Shown piece after piece: positions 20,001 through 30,626 of a stretch of DNA of 64,000 bases (its first letter is position 1; each line of letters starts with the position of its first letter). The position numbers and the translations under genes were made by a program. Where the stretch lies: NCBI GenBank assembly GCA_009746045.1, contig RPFO01000072.1:4404245-4468244 (forward strand). The letters are read 5' to 3'. Below the pieces are notes generated by a model that worked only from the letters and a program-made list of their open reading frames with translations, was not told the DNA's origin and ran no database searches. This DNA is from Mesostigma viride. Lineage: Eukaryota > Streptophyta > Mesostigmatophyceae > Mesostigmatales > Mesostigmataceae.

Positions 20001-23000
20001 TCCTGCCACGTGACCGTCCACACGCCGCCCACGGCTGGGACGCAAACCCTCGTTCTCACCGTCAGCGTCGTGGTCTCCAATGAGTGCGACACCAAGTCGT
20101 TCACCGTGAGCGACGGTCTCACTTACGCCACGGTCACGCCTCCTGAGATCCAACTCACCGAGGACTCGTGTTACCAAGAAGGGGAGCTTGCACAGGGAGC
20201 AGCTGCGACTGTAGAGGTCTTTGTGAGGGGTGTCCCCTATAGTGTTACCAATTGGCAAGTTACTCTTACCCTCATGAATGGCGGCTATGGCGGCCAAGCG
20301 AGCTTCATTGTGGACTACAGCAGCCAGGGCAACGCCGCGTGCTTCAATGCGCTGCTTGCGTCCGGCACCGACGGCTCCTGCTTCGTCACCCTCCCAACGG
20401 CATATCCGGGCAGCAACATTCTGATGCTGGGCCTCACGGGGAAGTACGTTGACGGGTGCCAGAACGCGCTGGATGCGGACGTCCTCCTGGTGATCACCCA
20501 CTATGTCGGCCCCGCACAGCTCAAGATCACGGTAAGGCGTGCTTTAGCAGTTTGGTGCTAGCTAGGATGAGCTTTGACAAGCTGCTTAGCCATTGACAGC
20601 TCAAGGGTAGTGTTAAACTTTTGCGGCATAGTGAGTCCCACGTATCCCCAATAAGCATCAGCGGTCTGGTTTCCTATCCTTTGGGGGGCTGATTGAATGC
20701 AAGGTAAAAACGGGGATGTCATGTTCTAGTGATTGGCACACATCCCATTACTTCAACTGCTCTGCTTTTATACCCCAAATGCAATCATCCAGAAGAGTAG
20801 GGAAATCTCAGGTTCTTTTTATTTATTCTTTAAACGTGTTCCTCAGACAACAGGTATTACCATCTCAAATCTCAAGGTCAAGATTGTTGGTTTGGACTAC
20901 TCCAGTGCTACAATGCTCGTTCTAATTAGTTTCAAGAACGCAACATGTAATCATCACTATATACAACTTGCTAGCCTCGCGCTTACTTCTAACACCCAGC
21001 CCTCGCTCACCCCCCTACCTCCCGGGCTTTATTCCCACCCTTGCGGTTCCTGCTGCTGCCAGGTGTCGGACTGCCTGGAAAACCCGATTGATGTCGGCGG
21101 GACCGGCACGCTCAAAGTAAACGTGACCAACACCGGCGGTGTTGCACTGGACATGGATGGCGTGGACGTGACCTTCCCTAACGGCACCGTTGTCCCCCTC
21201 GAGTGCGGCGCCAACACCGACCTGCTGGACGCCGGCACGCTGGAAGCCTCTGCCTCCGTCATCTGCTTCGTGACCCTCTCGGATGTCGTGCTCGGTGGCC
21301 AGACCGTGACAGTGACCGGCACCGCCACGTACACCGACACGTGCGACCGCACCATCACTGTACGGGCGTCCGACACGGGCGTGTGTGTGGGCGACTACGT
21401 GCAGTGCCTCGCCTGCCCCCGCACGCTGGAGGAGTTCAAGGAGGCAGCGCGCCTGCCCGGGGGCTGCTGGTTCTCTGCAAGCACGGGGCCGGCAGGCACA
21501 CCGCTGGGCACGCCGCAGATCAACCTCACTGACCGCTTCCCCCGCTCGTAAGCAAAGGCTTGCATTCAGCGCTGCTGTCTCTCTCTCTCTTTCTCTTTCT
21601 TGAGATGCCACAGAGAGCATGGGGGCGTTTGTTGATGGCTAGAAAGCATGCTGTTGAATGGGGAGCGTGTTACCCTTTGGTTGCAATATATCTTCCTCTC
21701 TCTCTCCCCTCCCCTCCCCCCTTTCTCATCCTCCCGCCCCACCCACCCACCCACCCACCCCACCCACCCACCCACCCACCCACCCACCCACCCACCCACC
21801 CACCCACCCACCCACCCACCCACCCACCCACCCACCCACCCACCCACCCACCCACCCACCTTACCCACCCACCCACCCACCCACCCACCCACCCACCCAC
21901 CCACCCACCTACCTACCTACCTACCTACCTACCTACCTACCTACCTACCTACCTACCTACCTACCTACCTACCTACCTACCTACCTACCTACCTACCTAC
22001 CTACCTACCTACCTACCTACCTACCTACCTACCTACCTACCTACCTACCTACCTACCTACCTACCTACCTACCTACCTACCTACCTACCTACCTACCTAC
22101 CTACCTACCTACCTACCTACCTACCTACCTACCTACCTACCTACCTACCTACCTACCTACCTACCTACCTACCTACCTACCTACCTACCTACCTACCTAC
22201 CTACCTACCTACCTACCTACCTACCTACCTACCTACCTACCTACCTACCTGCTTACCTACCCCACTCTCTCTCTCCATTCGCCCACCCACACAGTTAGCA
22301 CTATTTACCCACGCAACCCACCATATTGGAACACCCTGTCAAGTGCTTTTCCCAGTAAAGTTGCTAATGCAGCTCATTTGCTGAAGCTGACGGGTAGGCT
22401 TCTAGCTATTGTGAGTTGGTGGTTTACTAACGCCTTCCCTTGCGTACGATGACCCTACACGCCACACCTCATGCAGGTATGCCGACACCATCACGCTGTG
22501 GCAGCCCATGGTCTCGGAGAATACCTTCATCAAAGTCAACTCTGCGGTAAGCAGGAATACCATACCAATTCCATTCGTTCCTGCCATGTATGGAAAGTAT
22601 ACTTTGATCGCTGCCCCTGGTCTAGAAAGATGGCACATATGTGAAGTGGAGTGCAATCTCGCGTCATGTAATGCTTCTCGGGTCCTGTGCAGCACAGTCC
22701 ATAGAGGATGTGACGCACCCAGAATGTCCTATCTCACTCCATGGCCGTGCATGCCATGTGCACACCCTGTGAGACGCATGCCAACCATTTATGCCCAGTT
22801 AGCTATGCATTTATCACTATGTACTGAATAGTTTGCTAACAGTAGCAGGACGTGGTGGCTGACACAATTTAAAGCTCAATCATCAAGTGGGATCCTGACA
22901 ACTGGCCTATTTTGTTGCCTCCTGTTGTGTTGCCTCGTTCCCATGCTTGATGTCATGGCTCTCTTTTCTGCAGAATGTCAACGACCTCTGGAAAGCCTGC

Positions 23001-24476
23001 ATTCCCTGCTCAAGCCATGACTGTGTGTACAACCCCAACATCACGCAACCCTGCTGCCAGCTGCAGTACGAGTTTTACCAGGTGAGCCCCGCGTGTATGC
23101 ACCATGCTGGCACATTCATAGGGACATGCAACAACACTATATAGGATACGCTCTATAATGTATGTGAATTGCTATAGGGAAGGTATATCCACTACCAAGT
23201 TTGGTGCCGATTCTGTTGCAGTAGTGATGACTTGGTGTACATTCTGCCAGCATCTTGCATGTACCGTACCTGTTTCTCTACCTAGACCCTCCCCCCTGTT
23301 GCGAATGCCAGACTCACTTTTTTGGCGTGCTGTGTGCCTGTGCCATGTCTGTGCTCTTCTGCGTGAACAGTTCAAGCTGGCCAAGTCCGACGGTGTCAAC
23401 CTGCGGGTGACCACGGAGCGATTTGAGATGGGTGCCTACGGGTGGGTGTGCAGACCTTTGCCGCATAGCAATATAACTTTCGGGTGGTGAATTCTTGAAG
23501 CTTTCCAGTGCCATTTTTGTAGCTGCGTTTTGTATTTAGGCATCCTTGCTTTTTGAGCTCATGTGAGGTGCATGTCACCGCAGTCGGCTTGGATTCCATA
23601 TAACGCTGCTTGCTTACTATCTACACCGATTCGACCTGCTGCTCTTTTGGGGGCTGAAAGAAATATCATCTCCGGTTTTCTCGTGTAAAATGCTGTGCGA
23701 TTTGGCCACACTGCAGTGGCTGGGAGATCCTTGACCACGCCGGCCGCACGTGCGTCCGCCTGAACGTGACCCACTCGGCCATTCGTATCGATGGGAAAAC
23801 CTATAACCTGTCCCCCAACGACAACCTGCAGAACATTGTAAGTTTTGTACTCGTTACCCTGAACGCAGAGCTGCTGATAGCTGCCAGGTCTGATTACTGA
23901 TGATAATTGCTGGGAAGCAAAGCTGTTGTCATGGTGAACAGTGAGGAGTCCCTGGAAATGTCCGTGCGTGCATGCATGCAGTTCAGCAGGAGGCAGCTGA
24001 GGAACCTGCAAGACTTTATGTGGACAAAGTATGTACCCGCTCAATGGCCAACTAACTTGACGTGTGGAAACAAAATGGAGATGGATGCCCTGTTAAGAAA
24101 GGTTTGTGTTCACCCGAGATAATTTCTCCTTTTGTGTGTGTGTGTGTGTGTTGTAATGCTTGTGGCAACTGATTTTATGTTGCACTTAGCTTATCCCCAT
24201 TATTATTAACCTGATCGATCCTCATCGACGTTTGTTGCGGTGTAGGCCATTTTATGGTTGATGCAAAGCAAGTGCTGGACTGACTGTTCTGGTCTCATGC
24301 CTACTTTTCTCATTACCATTTGTTGTCATGTTATTTTGATTGTGATGCAGGTTCCTTATGAGAACCGGTGCCTCTATGTCAACGTTGCAGGCAGCGCTGA
24401 TCGGCCTACCCTGCAGTGGCTGAACCCAGTGTTTAACCCATGGTTAACAGACCCTGACTTTGATCCATGGGTTTAG
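17047..24476 (+). CDS. Secreted Cys-rich repeat protein with CARDB/DUF11-like domains, 10 exons
   Basis: Exons 17047-17407, 17587-17699, 18020-18078, 18479-20531, 20847-21547, 22477-22546, 22974-23081, 23371-23441, 23718-23837 and 24351-24476 keep phase and end at TAG. They give about 1260 residues, with GT-AG introns. The N-terminus has a signal peptide ([16 protein letters not shown]); in-frame ATGs at 16990 and 17080 are alternative starts. Next is a module ([41 protein letters not shown]) that I recall from large bacterial surface proteins. The following part has 11 near-identical 26-residue repeats (DACNGVETC...[10 protein letters not shown]) between degenerate ones, each with four Cys and an NGT glycosylation sequon. 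Two CARDB/DUF11-like beta domains follow, including [13 protein letters not shown]. The C-terminal 200 residues are Cys-containing and unassigned, with no membrane anchor. It is probably an extracellular-matrix or cell-wall protein. Part of exon 5 (about 20950-21062) may be an unspliced intron. Confidence 0.85.
18685..19700 (+). repeat. 78-bp coding tandem repeat
   Basis: Starting at 18763 there are 12 units of 78 bp (26 codons), of which 11 carry the same NHLSGC segment. They are almost identical in nucleotide sequence; the only consistent changes are GGCGAC to GGCAAC (Asp to Asn) in the last three and AACGG to AATGG after the first. Degenerate relatives precede (18685) and follow (19690). 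Such identity implies recent expansion or gene conversion. The opposite-strand open frames are by-products. Confidence 0.95.
21738..22258. repeat. (CCCA)n then (CCTA)n intronic microsatellite
   Basis: About 170 bp of CCCA repeat turning into about 350 bp of CCTA repeat, within intron 5 of the secreted-protein gene (21548-22476). The frames are repeat translations. Confidence 0.97.
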
Positions 24477-25111
24477 ACATGCATGTGAAACGCTCAGCAT
24501 TTCCTTGTTCTGACAAGTCAGCGCTCTGTTCAGTTATTAGGCTGTACGTTTCTGGCCCGGCTCCCAGATATATGCCAGCCACCAACATAGCATGGTGGCT
24601 TCCCAGCCAAGTATCAAGGAGACAACCAGCGCTGGCCAGAAATCAGTATAAGTATATATCAAGCAGCCCTGAGAAGAGTCAACGCCCCGACCAAGATTCC
24701 CTAGCTAGTTTTCTCACGTGGTTGCTTGTGCATGAAACATGCAATTGCACGGCAGGATATGCCTGATGCCCCATGAGTGGGACCTGCATTTGAGCGAGGG
24801 CAGTATGTGTGCACTCACTGATCACTCTGCATCATGCCAGAAAGTGCTTACCTGTTTGATATTGAAAGAAAAATGTTACCAAAATATAATTATACTGAGC
24901 ATTATTGGCTGACACAATATTGAGCTGCAACGGCAATACAACCTTTCAGCAAATTTCACAATTTTTGAACCACATGTCCGTCCGGACCCTGTAAGTGCTC
25001 GCGTTGTAAGGTCACAGGCTATGCATAGATCAATTCGTGATGCGATGGAGAATGCCGGCTATATAAGCCTAGCAAGATGTAGCTCGCGTATTAGTTAGCA
25101 GTAGGGATGAT
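24477..25111. other. 3' flank of the secreted-protein gene
   Basis: Contains a short R1 copy at 24612-24645 (TATCAAGGAGACAACCAGCG). Otherwise there is no gene, and no clear polyadenylation signal. Confidence 0.5.
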
Positions 25112-25767
25112 CTGGCCCGGCCGGCGATATGCTCCCTCCACCTGCATGGGCGGACTTGCTTAAGCAGCACACCACCTCCACCACCTCCACCATCGCGGCA
25201 CAACTCAAGCAACAAGCCCTTGACCTTCGCGAGGAGGCCGACATCACCAAGGGCAGCCACAATGTCATCGTCAAGCACTTCGACCAGCCGGCAGGTGAGA
25301 CCTCCACGAGCCTTCTCGAGGCATTTAAGCGCGCCATTTTTGCCCCCATGCAACTCACTGGTGAGCTGCGGATGTCGGCTGTCCGCCTTCCCCGCGCGCG
25401 GGGTAAGGCTGGCCCGGCACCCGTGCTCCTCACCTTTAAGTACATGGCGGACAAGCTGGCGTTCCTTAAATGCCGCAAGAAGCTCTCGGAGACTCGCTTC
25501 ACGCTGGACGACGACTTGACCCTGGCCCAGCAACAGCGGCGACGTGAGCTATGGCCGACCTACCTTCAGCTCCGGCAGAGCGCAGGGGGGAAAGCCGGTA
25601 TACTGGAGGGGGGCGGTCATCCACGTTGACCACAAGCCCTGGCAGGCACCTCCTGCCACCTCAGACTAGGGAATATATACCAGTAGTGTAGATTAGTCAG
25701 GCCTGACTAATCTACACTACTGGGCTAAGCCGGCTTAGCCTAGCATGTGGCCCACGCCCCACGCGCA
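25112..25767 (+). mobile_element. Half-LINE copy, 5' truncated, ORF1 C-terminal half with frameshift
   Basis: From 25129 to about 25590 the sequence is near-identical to 57447-57900, the C-terminal half of the intact ORF1 at 56634. It includes WADLLKQHTTSTT, the RRM-like core and LDDDLTLAQQQRRRELWP. An extra base in a G run near 25588 shifts the frame before the final VYWRG strand, so the product is broken. After the stop-equivalent (TCAGACTAGG) the 3' UTR begins as in the intact copy, then is altered by a foldback duplication (25680-25740). It meets a TTAA tract shared with the next element. Confidence 0.8.
25680..25740. repeat. 44-bp perfect palindrome plus 18-bp palindrome
   Basis: CCAGTAGTGTAGATTAGTCA(GG) at 25680-25701 is followed immediately by its exact reverse complement (25702-25723), and then by GGCTAAGCCGGCTTAGCC. 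The related 3' UTR at 57992-58020 has only one arm of each, so this copy gained both inverted arms in one place. Confidence 0.9.
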
Positions 25768-28437
25768 TTAATTAACTAATTAATAGACACGTGACTGCGT
25801 CACGTGAGCATAAGTCCTCAGTGGGAGGGGAACATGGGATGGAATGGATGGTATAAGCTATCTAGGTCCTAGTTACAGGGGTGTGGGCACCACGGCCCGA
25901 ATCGCTATGAATGCCATACTTGGTCACACGCGGAGCCCCCACAGGCTTGGGGGTGGTCTCCTTCATCACTACTTGCCATCTATCCTTGCGCACCATCTGC
26001 CTCCATATTACAGACAAACCAGGAGGCTGCCCGGGGGTGAGCCGGCCCGTCACGTCTAGTGTAGCACATGTCCATGCCGAGTCTATCACGAAAAGTCCAC
26101 GGGTGGCGGCCCTGCCGCGCGCGGCCGGGGGCACGCCAGGTGATCATGAGGACATATCGCCCACTGGCTGGGCGGGCTTGGTGCCAGCTAGTCTATCTGA
26201 TGTATCTACCTCATCTGTGAGGGCCAGGTGCCCGGCTAGGCCCAGGCGCCTGTGCCTAATAATGTGGGAAACATAGGGCAAATCAGCGTACAAATCCTCG
26301 TTACTAATCTGCAAACCAAAGGGGATGTTAAGGGCCTTGCGCAGCATCTTGGTGACGGCGCCGTCGAGTCGTTGCTCCAGCTCCTGCGTCAGTGTCCACG
26401 TCTCGGCGCCGTAGGCCGGTCAGGATCGTCAGAATGACGACCTTGAAGAGGTCACGCTTGATCGTCGATCCGGGGTAGGGCGGGGTTGCTCCACCAGCGG
26501 CGGTGGTCATGGAGGTGCGCCCACGCCATGCCGATCCGTGTCGTCATGTCGTCCTCGCAGTCGGGAAGCCAACTGCCGAGCAGCTTGAAGCGGCCTGAAG
26601 GAGGGTAGTTGACCTCGGCATCCGACGTCTAAGAGGCGGAGTGTGGGTGGGGGCCCTGCCACTGATGCCGAGGGCCAGGGCCTCCGTTTTGGGGCTGATT
26701 TCTAGACCAACCGCCCGAGCCTCGAGCGCCAGGCAGTCCAGCCAAAGTTGGGCAGACTCCGGCTTCTCGATGAGCGTGATGTCGTCGGCATAAATGAGGT
26801 CAGCTAGTAAATTCTGCTTGTTAGTCGGCCCCCCTTCCCCAAGCTCGTTCGTGATCGCTAGGCCAGGGGCACGGCCTGCAATGCTAGCAAAGCGAGCACG
26901 TGCCTGGCGCATAACATAATCCACTACAATAATAAACAGGTACGGCGACAGGACGCAACCCTAGCTGCCAGACGCCGGTCTGCAGTGGGCATGGCGGTGT
27001 AATGCCGTGTTGAGTGCGCACCGAAGTGGTCGACCCCTCATACAGCGTGCGGATGATGGTAATCAGGGGAGTGCATGGGGACGCGAGCGCGAGCAAGTAC
27101 AGCCCATAGAGCGTCCCAGAGGACAGAATCAAAAGCCTTGATGAAGTCGACGAAGATCAGGATGGCGGGAAACTCACCATGCAGGTTGCAGGAGAGCGAT
27201 TTCCTCGAAGAGGCGACGTGCGACGAAGATGGCCATGACGGTGTTGCGCCCAGGACGGAAGCCCGGCATTTGACTTTCCCCAAGGTGACAGTCGAGAGCA
27301 GAACGAAGGCGGTAATGAGGATCATGCGCATGAACAGCTTGAGTGCGGCGCTCTGGATGCAGACTCCTCTGTAGTTGGCGGGGTCGTCAGGGGAACCTTT
27401 GTTTTTGTACAGCATACTACGGTAGCTGTGCTGCCACTCAGGAATCGGCGGCGCGTCGGCAAGCAGGATCCGGCAGACCTCAAGCAGGAACCCCGTGAGC
27501 GCCGTCAGCTTAATCACCGGGGCTGGGAGCTGGTCATGTCCAACGGCGTTGCTTGGCGGCGGTGCTCAGCTCGAGCTCGGTGAACGGCGGGAGCTCGTTG
27601 GGGTCGGCCCAGGGGTTCCGTCAGGGCTGGGTACGTGTAGTCCTGCTCAGCGGGGGGCGGCGTGGGCGGCGCAGGGACGTCCGCAGGCGCTACTGCCAGG
27701 CGTGCGGCCGCCAGAGGGCCAAGCGGCGGAGGCGGCGGGGGGGCGCCGAGCAGCCGGGACTCATGGGAGGAATACCACTGGTCGAGCTGCTGCTGCGGTG
27801 AGCCAGAGAGCGTCCGCGGCGCCGGCTGCGTGCCGCCGGCGGGCCGTTGGGCGTGACGCAGGCGGGTCCAGGCGTACTTGCCGTGCTGGTCCTTGAGGTG
27901 GGCGCGAAGTACTCGCGGACATGAAGGTTCTCCTGCTCCTTGGTCGCCTGCCGGATGGCTGAGTGGTAATCGGCTTTGAGGCGGGCGTAGCGGGCGGGGT
28001 CGCTGTTGTCGCGCAGGGCTTGCCGGGCCTGGATGACGGCGGGGAGCCGGTGCAGGCTGGTGAAGCGGGGCGGGCGGCGGGGGGGCAGCAGGGCCCCGGC
28101 TGCGGGCAGCTTGTCAGCGAGGTGCCGAAGGGCCGATGCCGGGCCGGCAGCGAACAGCTGGGCGTGGCTGGCCGGGATGTCCAGCGCGTCGACGAACGCC
28201 TCTGCCGCGCGCTTGTGGGCGCGGTTTTCAGGGAAGTCCTCCAGAGCGTCGTCAGATTTCTCAAGCAACTGAAGTGTGCGCAAATCAGGTGGTGCCACGA
28301 GCTTACGAAAGGGCGCAGGCGGATGCGGGCGGTGACGATGCGATGATCGGAGCGCACCAGGGGGATCACATGCGAGCGAGCAGCTAGTACAGATTCTTGA
28401 TGACGTCGCTTGCGCATTACAACATAGTCAATGCATG
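25768..28437 (-). pseudogene. Decayed LINE ORF2 (endonuclease tail, RT, C-terminal domain)
   Basis: Reading the minus strand from 28437 there are the end of an APE-type endonuclease (CIDYVVMRKRR..., SDHRIVTARIRL) and a linker. The RT follows: SMLYKNKGSPDDPANYRGV and LFMRMI near 27360-27500, FVDFIKAFDSV near 27120-27150, TGV before 26950, YADDITLIEKPES near 26780, and LEISPKTEALALG. Then come a maturation-type segment (AVTKMLRKALNIP, HRRLGLAGH) and a C-terminal GRAATR...RKDRW region. The frame is broken several times. The 3' UTR ends with the CACGTGAC-GCA-GTCACGTG hairpin (25788-25806) and a TTAA tail (25768-25784). The upstream endonuclease is missing, so the element is 5' truncated. Confidence 0.85.
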
Positions 28438-28497
28438 ATCGTCATGTATGATCGTTGTCTAATGTGATTGGCTAATAAGTAGGTATTGTATAACCAA

Positions 28498-28545
28498 TTT
28501 ATGCTCACGTGACGCAGTCACGTGTCTATTAATTAATTAATTAAT
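28498..28545 (+). repeat. F2 retroelement 3' end on the plus strand
   Basis: TTATGCTCACGTGACGCAG continuing TCACGTGTCTATTAA, the same hairpin (28506-28524) and tail as at 25768-25806 but in the opposite orientation. Together the two ends look like terminal inverted repeats around the dead ORF2. Confidence 0.8.
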
Positions 28546-28694
28546 AGCCAATTTAATTCCAATGCCACAAATGGCTGAATTTCGAGGCACGCTGTGCTCA
28601 GCTAGCCTACCATCATAGCCAGGGCTAGGAGAATGGGTGCGACGGATGTGTGCTTGGACCCCGGCTCCCTTAGCCAAAATAAAGAATTTGGCTG

Positions 28695-28880
28695 GCGACC
28701 GGCCCCCGCCCCCCCCCCCTTTTTTTCGGGGGGGGGGGGGGGGGGGGCTGGATCCAAAACCCCCTAACCCCCCCCCCCCTCCATTTTTCTGTGTGTGTGT
28801 GGGGTGGGGGGTTCCGACCCTTTACCCCCCGCCCCCCCAGTTTTGGGTAGGGGGGGGTGGGGGGGGGGTTCAACCCCCCT
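28695..28880. repeat. C/G homopolymer-rich tract
   Basis: Runs of C and G (CCCCCCCCC, G20 and longer, alternating with CCCCC blocks) with inverted symmetry between C-runs and G-runs. No coding sequence; parts may be affected by assembly error. Confidence 0.85.
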
Positions 28881-29652
28881 CGCCCTCCTGTATACACTAG
28901 CTCCGGGAGTGTCGCGGACAGCCAGATAACAAGGAGCGTGGGCAAGTAATCTGATCATAGCCAGGACGTAGCATGGCTGTACAAGGGCTAGGCTAAGGCT
29001 ATGGCTGGTTGTGCACCAGGCGTTAGCGGTACGTACGGCACATGACTAGGTTTGGTGGCACGGCTAGGCAAGCTTTTGGAGTCGTCATAGCTGCTTGCAT
29101 GTCACGTGCGTAACTTCTTCGATACTCATGCGTTTCAGCAGTAACCGATTATACTGGCGAGTGCGTCTTTAATGTTACGGCCCAGACCTTTGTATGGATG
29201 GGCGTAACAATGCATGCCTTCACTAAATAAGTCGAAAGCCATTTGTTATTCGTTTGGGACTTTCGATATAGCTCGCTTTCATAGTCCGCCGGACTATAGG
29301 ACTCAATTCGGGACTTATTTGGGAATTTGTCCTACTTAGTTCGGGACTTCGTGTGTTTATTTGGTACTTTGTGTGTTTCGGACCAGTTATTTTGGGCCTA
29401 GCCAGAAGTACGAGATCTTATAGGGGCCGGCCCGGCCCTAGATGTCAGACAGAACCTGTTGGGGCCTGACGGCAGTCTGAAGCCTTTGGAAGGTCGGCGC
29501 GCATGTCGGCGCGCCTGCACACCAACTTGCCAGCTTGGTAGCGCAGCTAGGTGAAATTAAGTCTGAGGACAATGGACTCACTCTCTTTGGTTTGATGATT
29601 AAACGAGTTTTGACGACTCTCTCAGACCAAGGGGCACTATTCCAGATGTCAT
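28881..29652. other. No gene recognised
   Basis: Repeated short phrases around GGGACTT / TTTGGGACTT (29255-29380) but no frame or element I can name. It may be the upstream part of the retroelement ending at 30160. Confidence 0.4.
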
Positions 29653-30160
29653 TTGCCTCATGACATGCCGTGTTATATAGCTAGATTAATTAATCATGCT
29701 ATAAGTCCTGACAAGCAACCCACTGGCAAACTTGCGCGCGCCGGGCACCGGCGCGGCGCGACCCGGACCTATGTGACACAACTGCTTGAAGATGCAGGGC
29801 TTCTGGGACTATCCGTACTCCGCGCCCGCATGATTGACAAGGAGAAATGGGCTGCCATCTGCGATAAGCACCTCCCCGAGGGGTATGCTCCTGTTTTCTC
29901 CTCACGGGCCCCGCGGCCTGTTGCTAGCCAGGGTAGAAGTCCGCAGGTGGAGGTTATTGGTCCTGAGGATAGCCGCTACACTACCGCCTCGTCTGCCATT
30001 ACAGTAGAGGACAGCTCGGATGAGGATTACATCCCCATCTAGTGCTTAACGGTTGGGGGATGATGCAGACGATATTTGTTTAAACTTTTTAATGAGATTA
30101 GCATAGTACTCCGTGGCATGCCTTTGCGCATGACACGCAAGTACTTACTTACTTACTTAT
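29653..30160 (+). mobile_element. LINE family F4: ORF2 C-terminus, 3' UTR and (TACT)n tail
   Basis: The open frame to the stop at 30040-30042 contains HRRGATRTYVTQLLEDAGLL and ARMIDKEKWAAICDK, the pattern seen near the C-terminus of many LINE ORF2 proteins (RxGxxR...DR-W). An acidic end, DSSDEDYIPI, follows. The 3' UTR (ACGATATTTGTTTAAACTTT..., TACTCCGTGGCATGCC) ends in a (TACT)n tail at 30140-30158. It is 5' truncated. Confidence 0.65.
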
Positions 30161-30419
30161 GCTATTAGGCCTAGCTGAGGATAAACCGCGGCTCAGTTAG
30201 TCAATTTACTGCGATCTTTGCTTTCTATCGCGGTAGTACGCGGATACGCGGCTATGCTGTCTTATACTAGATTAGATCTTTCGCACTGTCCGGCTCGGGA
30301 TGTAACATTTAAAAGGCGCATCGAATGCAAGTGACCTGACTGACTTTGGGGCTCAGACACAAAAGATCTGAGCTCGGCTGCCGTCAGCCATTCTGCGCAG
30401 CACGAACTAGTAATATAGG
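30161..30419. other. Spacer between the two F4 copies
   Basis: Unique-looking sequence. No gene seen. Confidence 0.4.
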
Positions 30420-30626
30420 TCTTCATGCGTCTCCTGCTGAACCACATGCGCGCCAGCCTCGATCCCCACCTAGGTGAGTCCCAGATGGGCTTCCGTGTTG
30501 GTCGCAATTGTGTTATGGAGACGATATCTGTTTAAACTTTTGTGTAATTATTTTTCTAATGAGATTAGCATAGTACTCCGTGGCATGCCTTTGCGCATGA
30601 CACGCAAGTACTTACTTACTTACTTA
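30420..30626 (+). mobile_element. LINE family F4: RT fragment fused directly to the 3' end
   Basis: MRLLLNHMRASLDPHL then ESQMGFRVGRNCVMETI (30425-30526) is the RT segment with the QxGFRxGR motif. It runs straight into the F4 3' UTR (GACGATATCTGTTTAAAC) and a (TACT)n tail (30608-30625). The rest of the RT and the C-terminal region are missing, so this copy carries an internal deletion between RT and 3' UTR. Confidence 0.7.

Noticed and set aside
18453-20122. Long open frames antisense and in other frames over the 78-bp repeats (for example 18515-20122 minus)
   Set aside because: The period of 78 is a multiple of 3, so every frame without a stop in one unit stays open over all units. The sense frame alone has Cys spacing, signal peptide and continuation into conserved exons.
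21560-22452. Pro-Thr repeat protein frames
   Set aside because: Translations of CCCA/CCTA tetranucleotide repeats within an intron, open in three frames alike.
25783-28536. DNA transposon with 40-bp terminal inverted repeats
   Set aside because: The ends are hairpin plus TTAA-tail 3' termini of a retroelement and the interior is RT/endonuclease, so a retroelement in a head-to-head arrangement explains it better.
28637-28900. Proline/glycine-rich frames in the C/G homopolymer region
   Set aside because: Homopolymer runs of 10-20 bases give shifting frames with no conserved residues; likely low-complexity DNA with possible assembly error.
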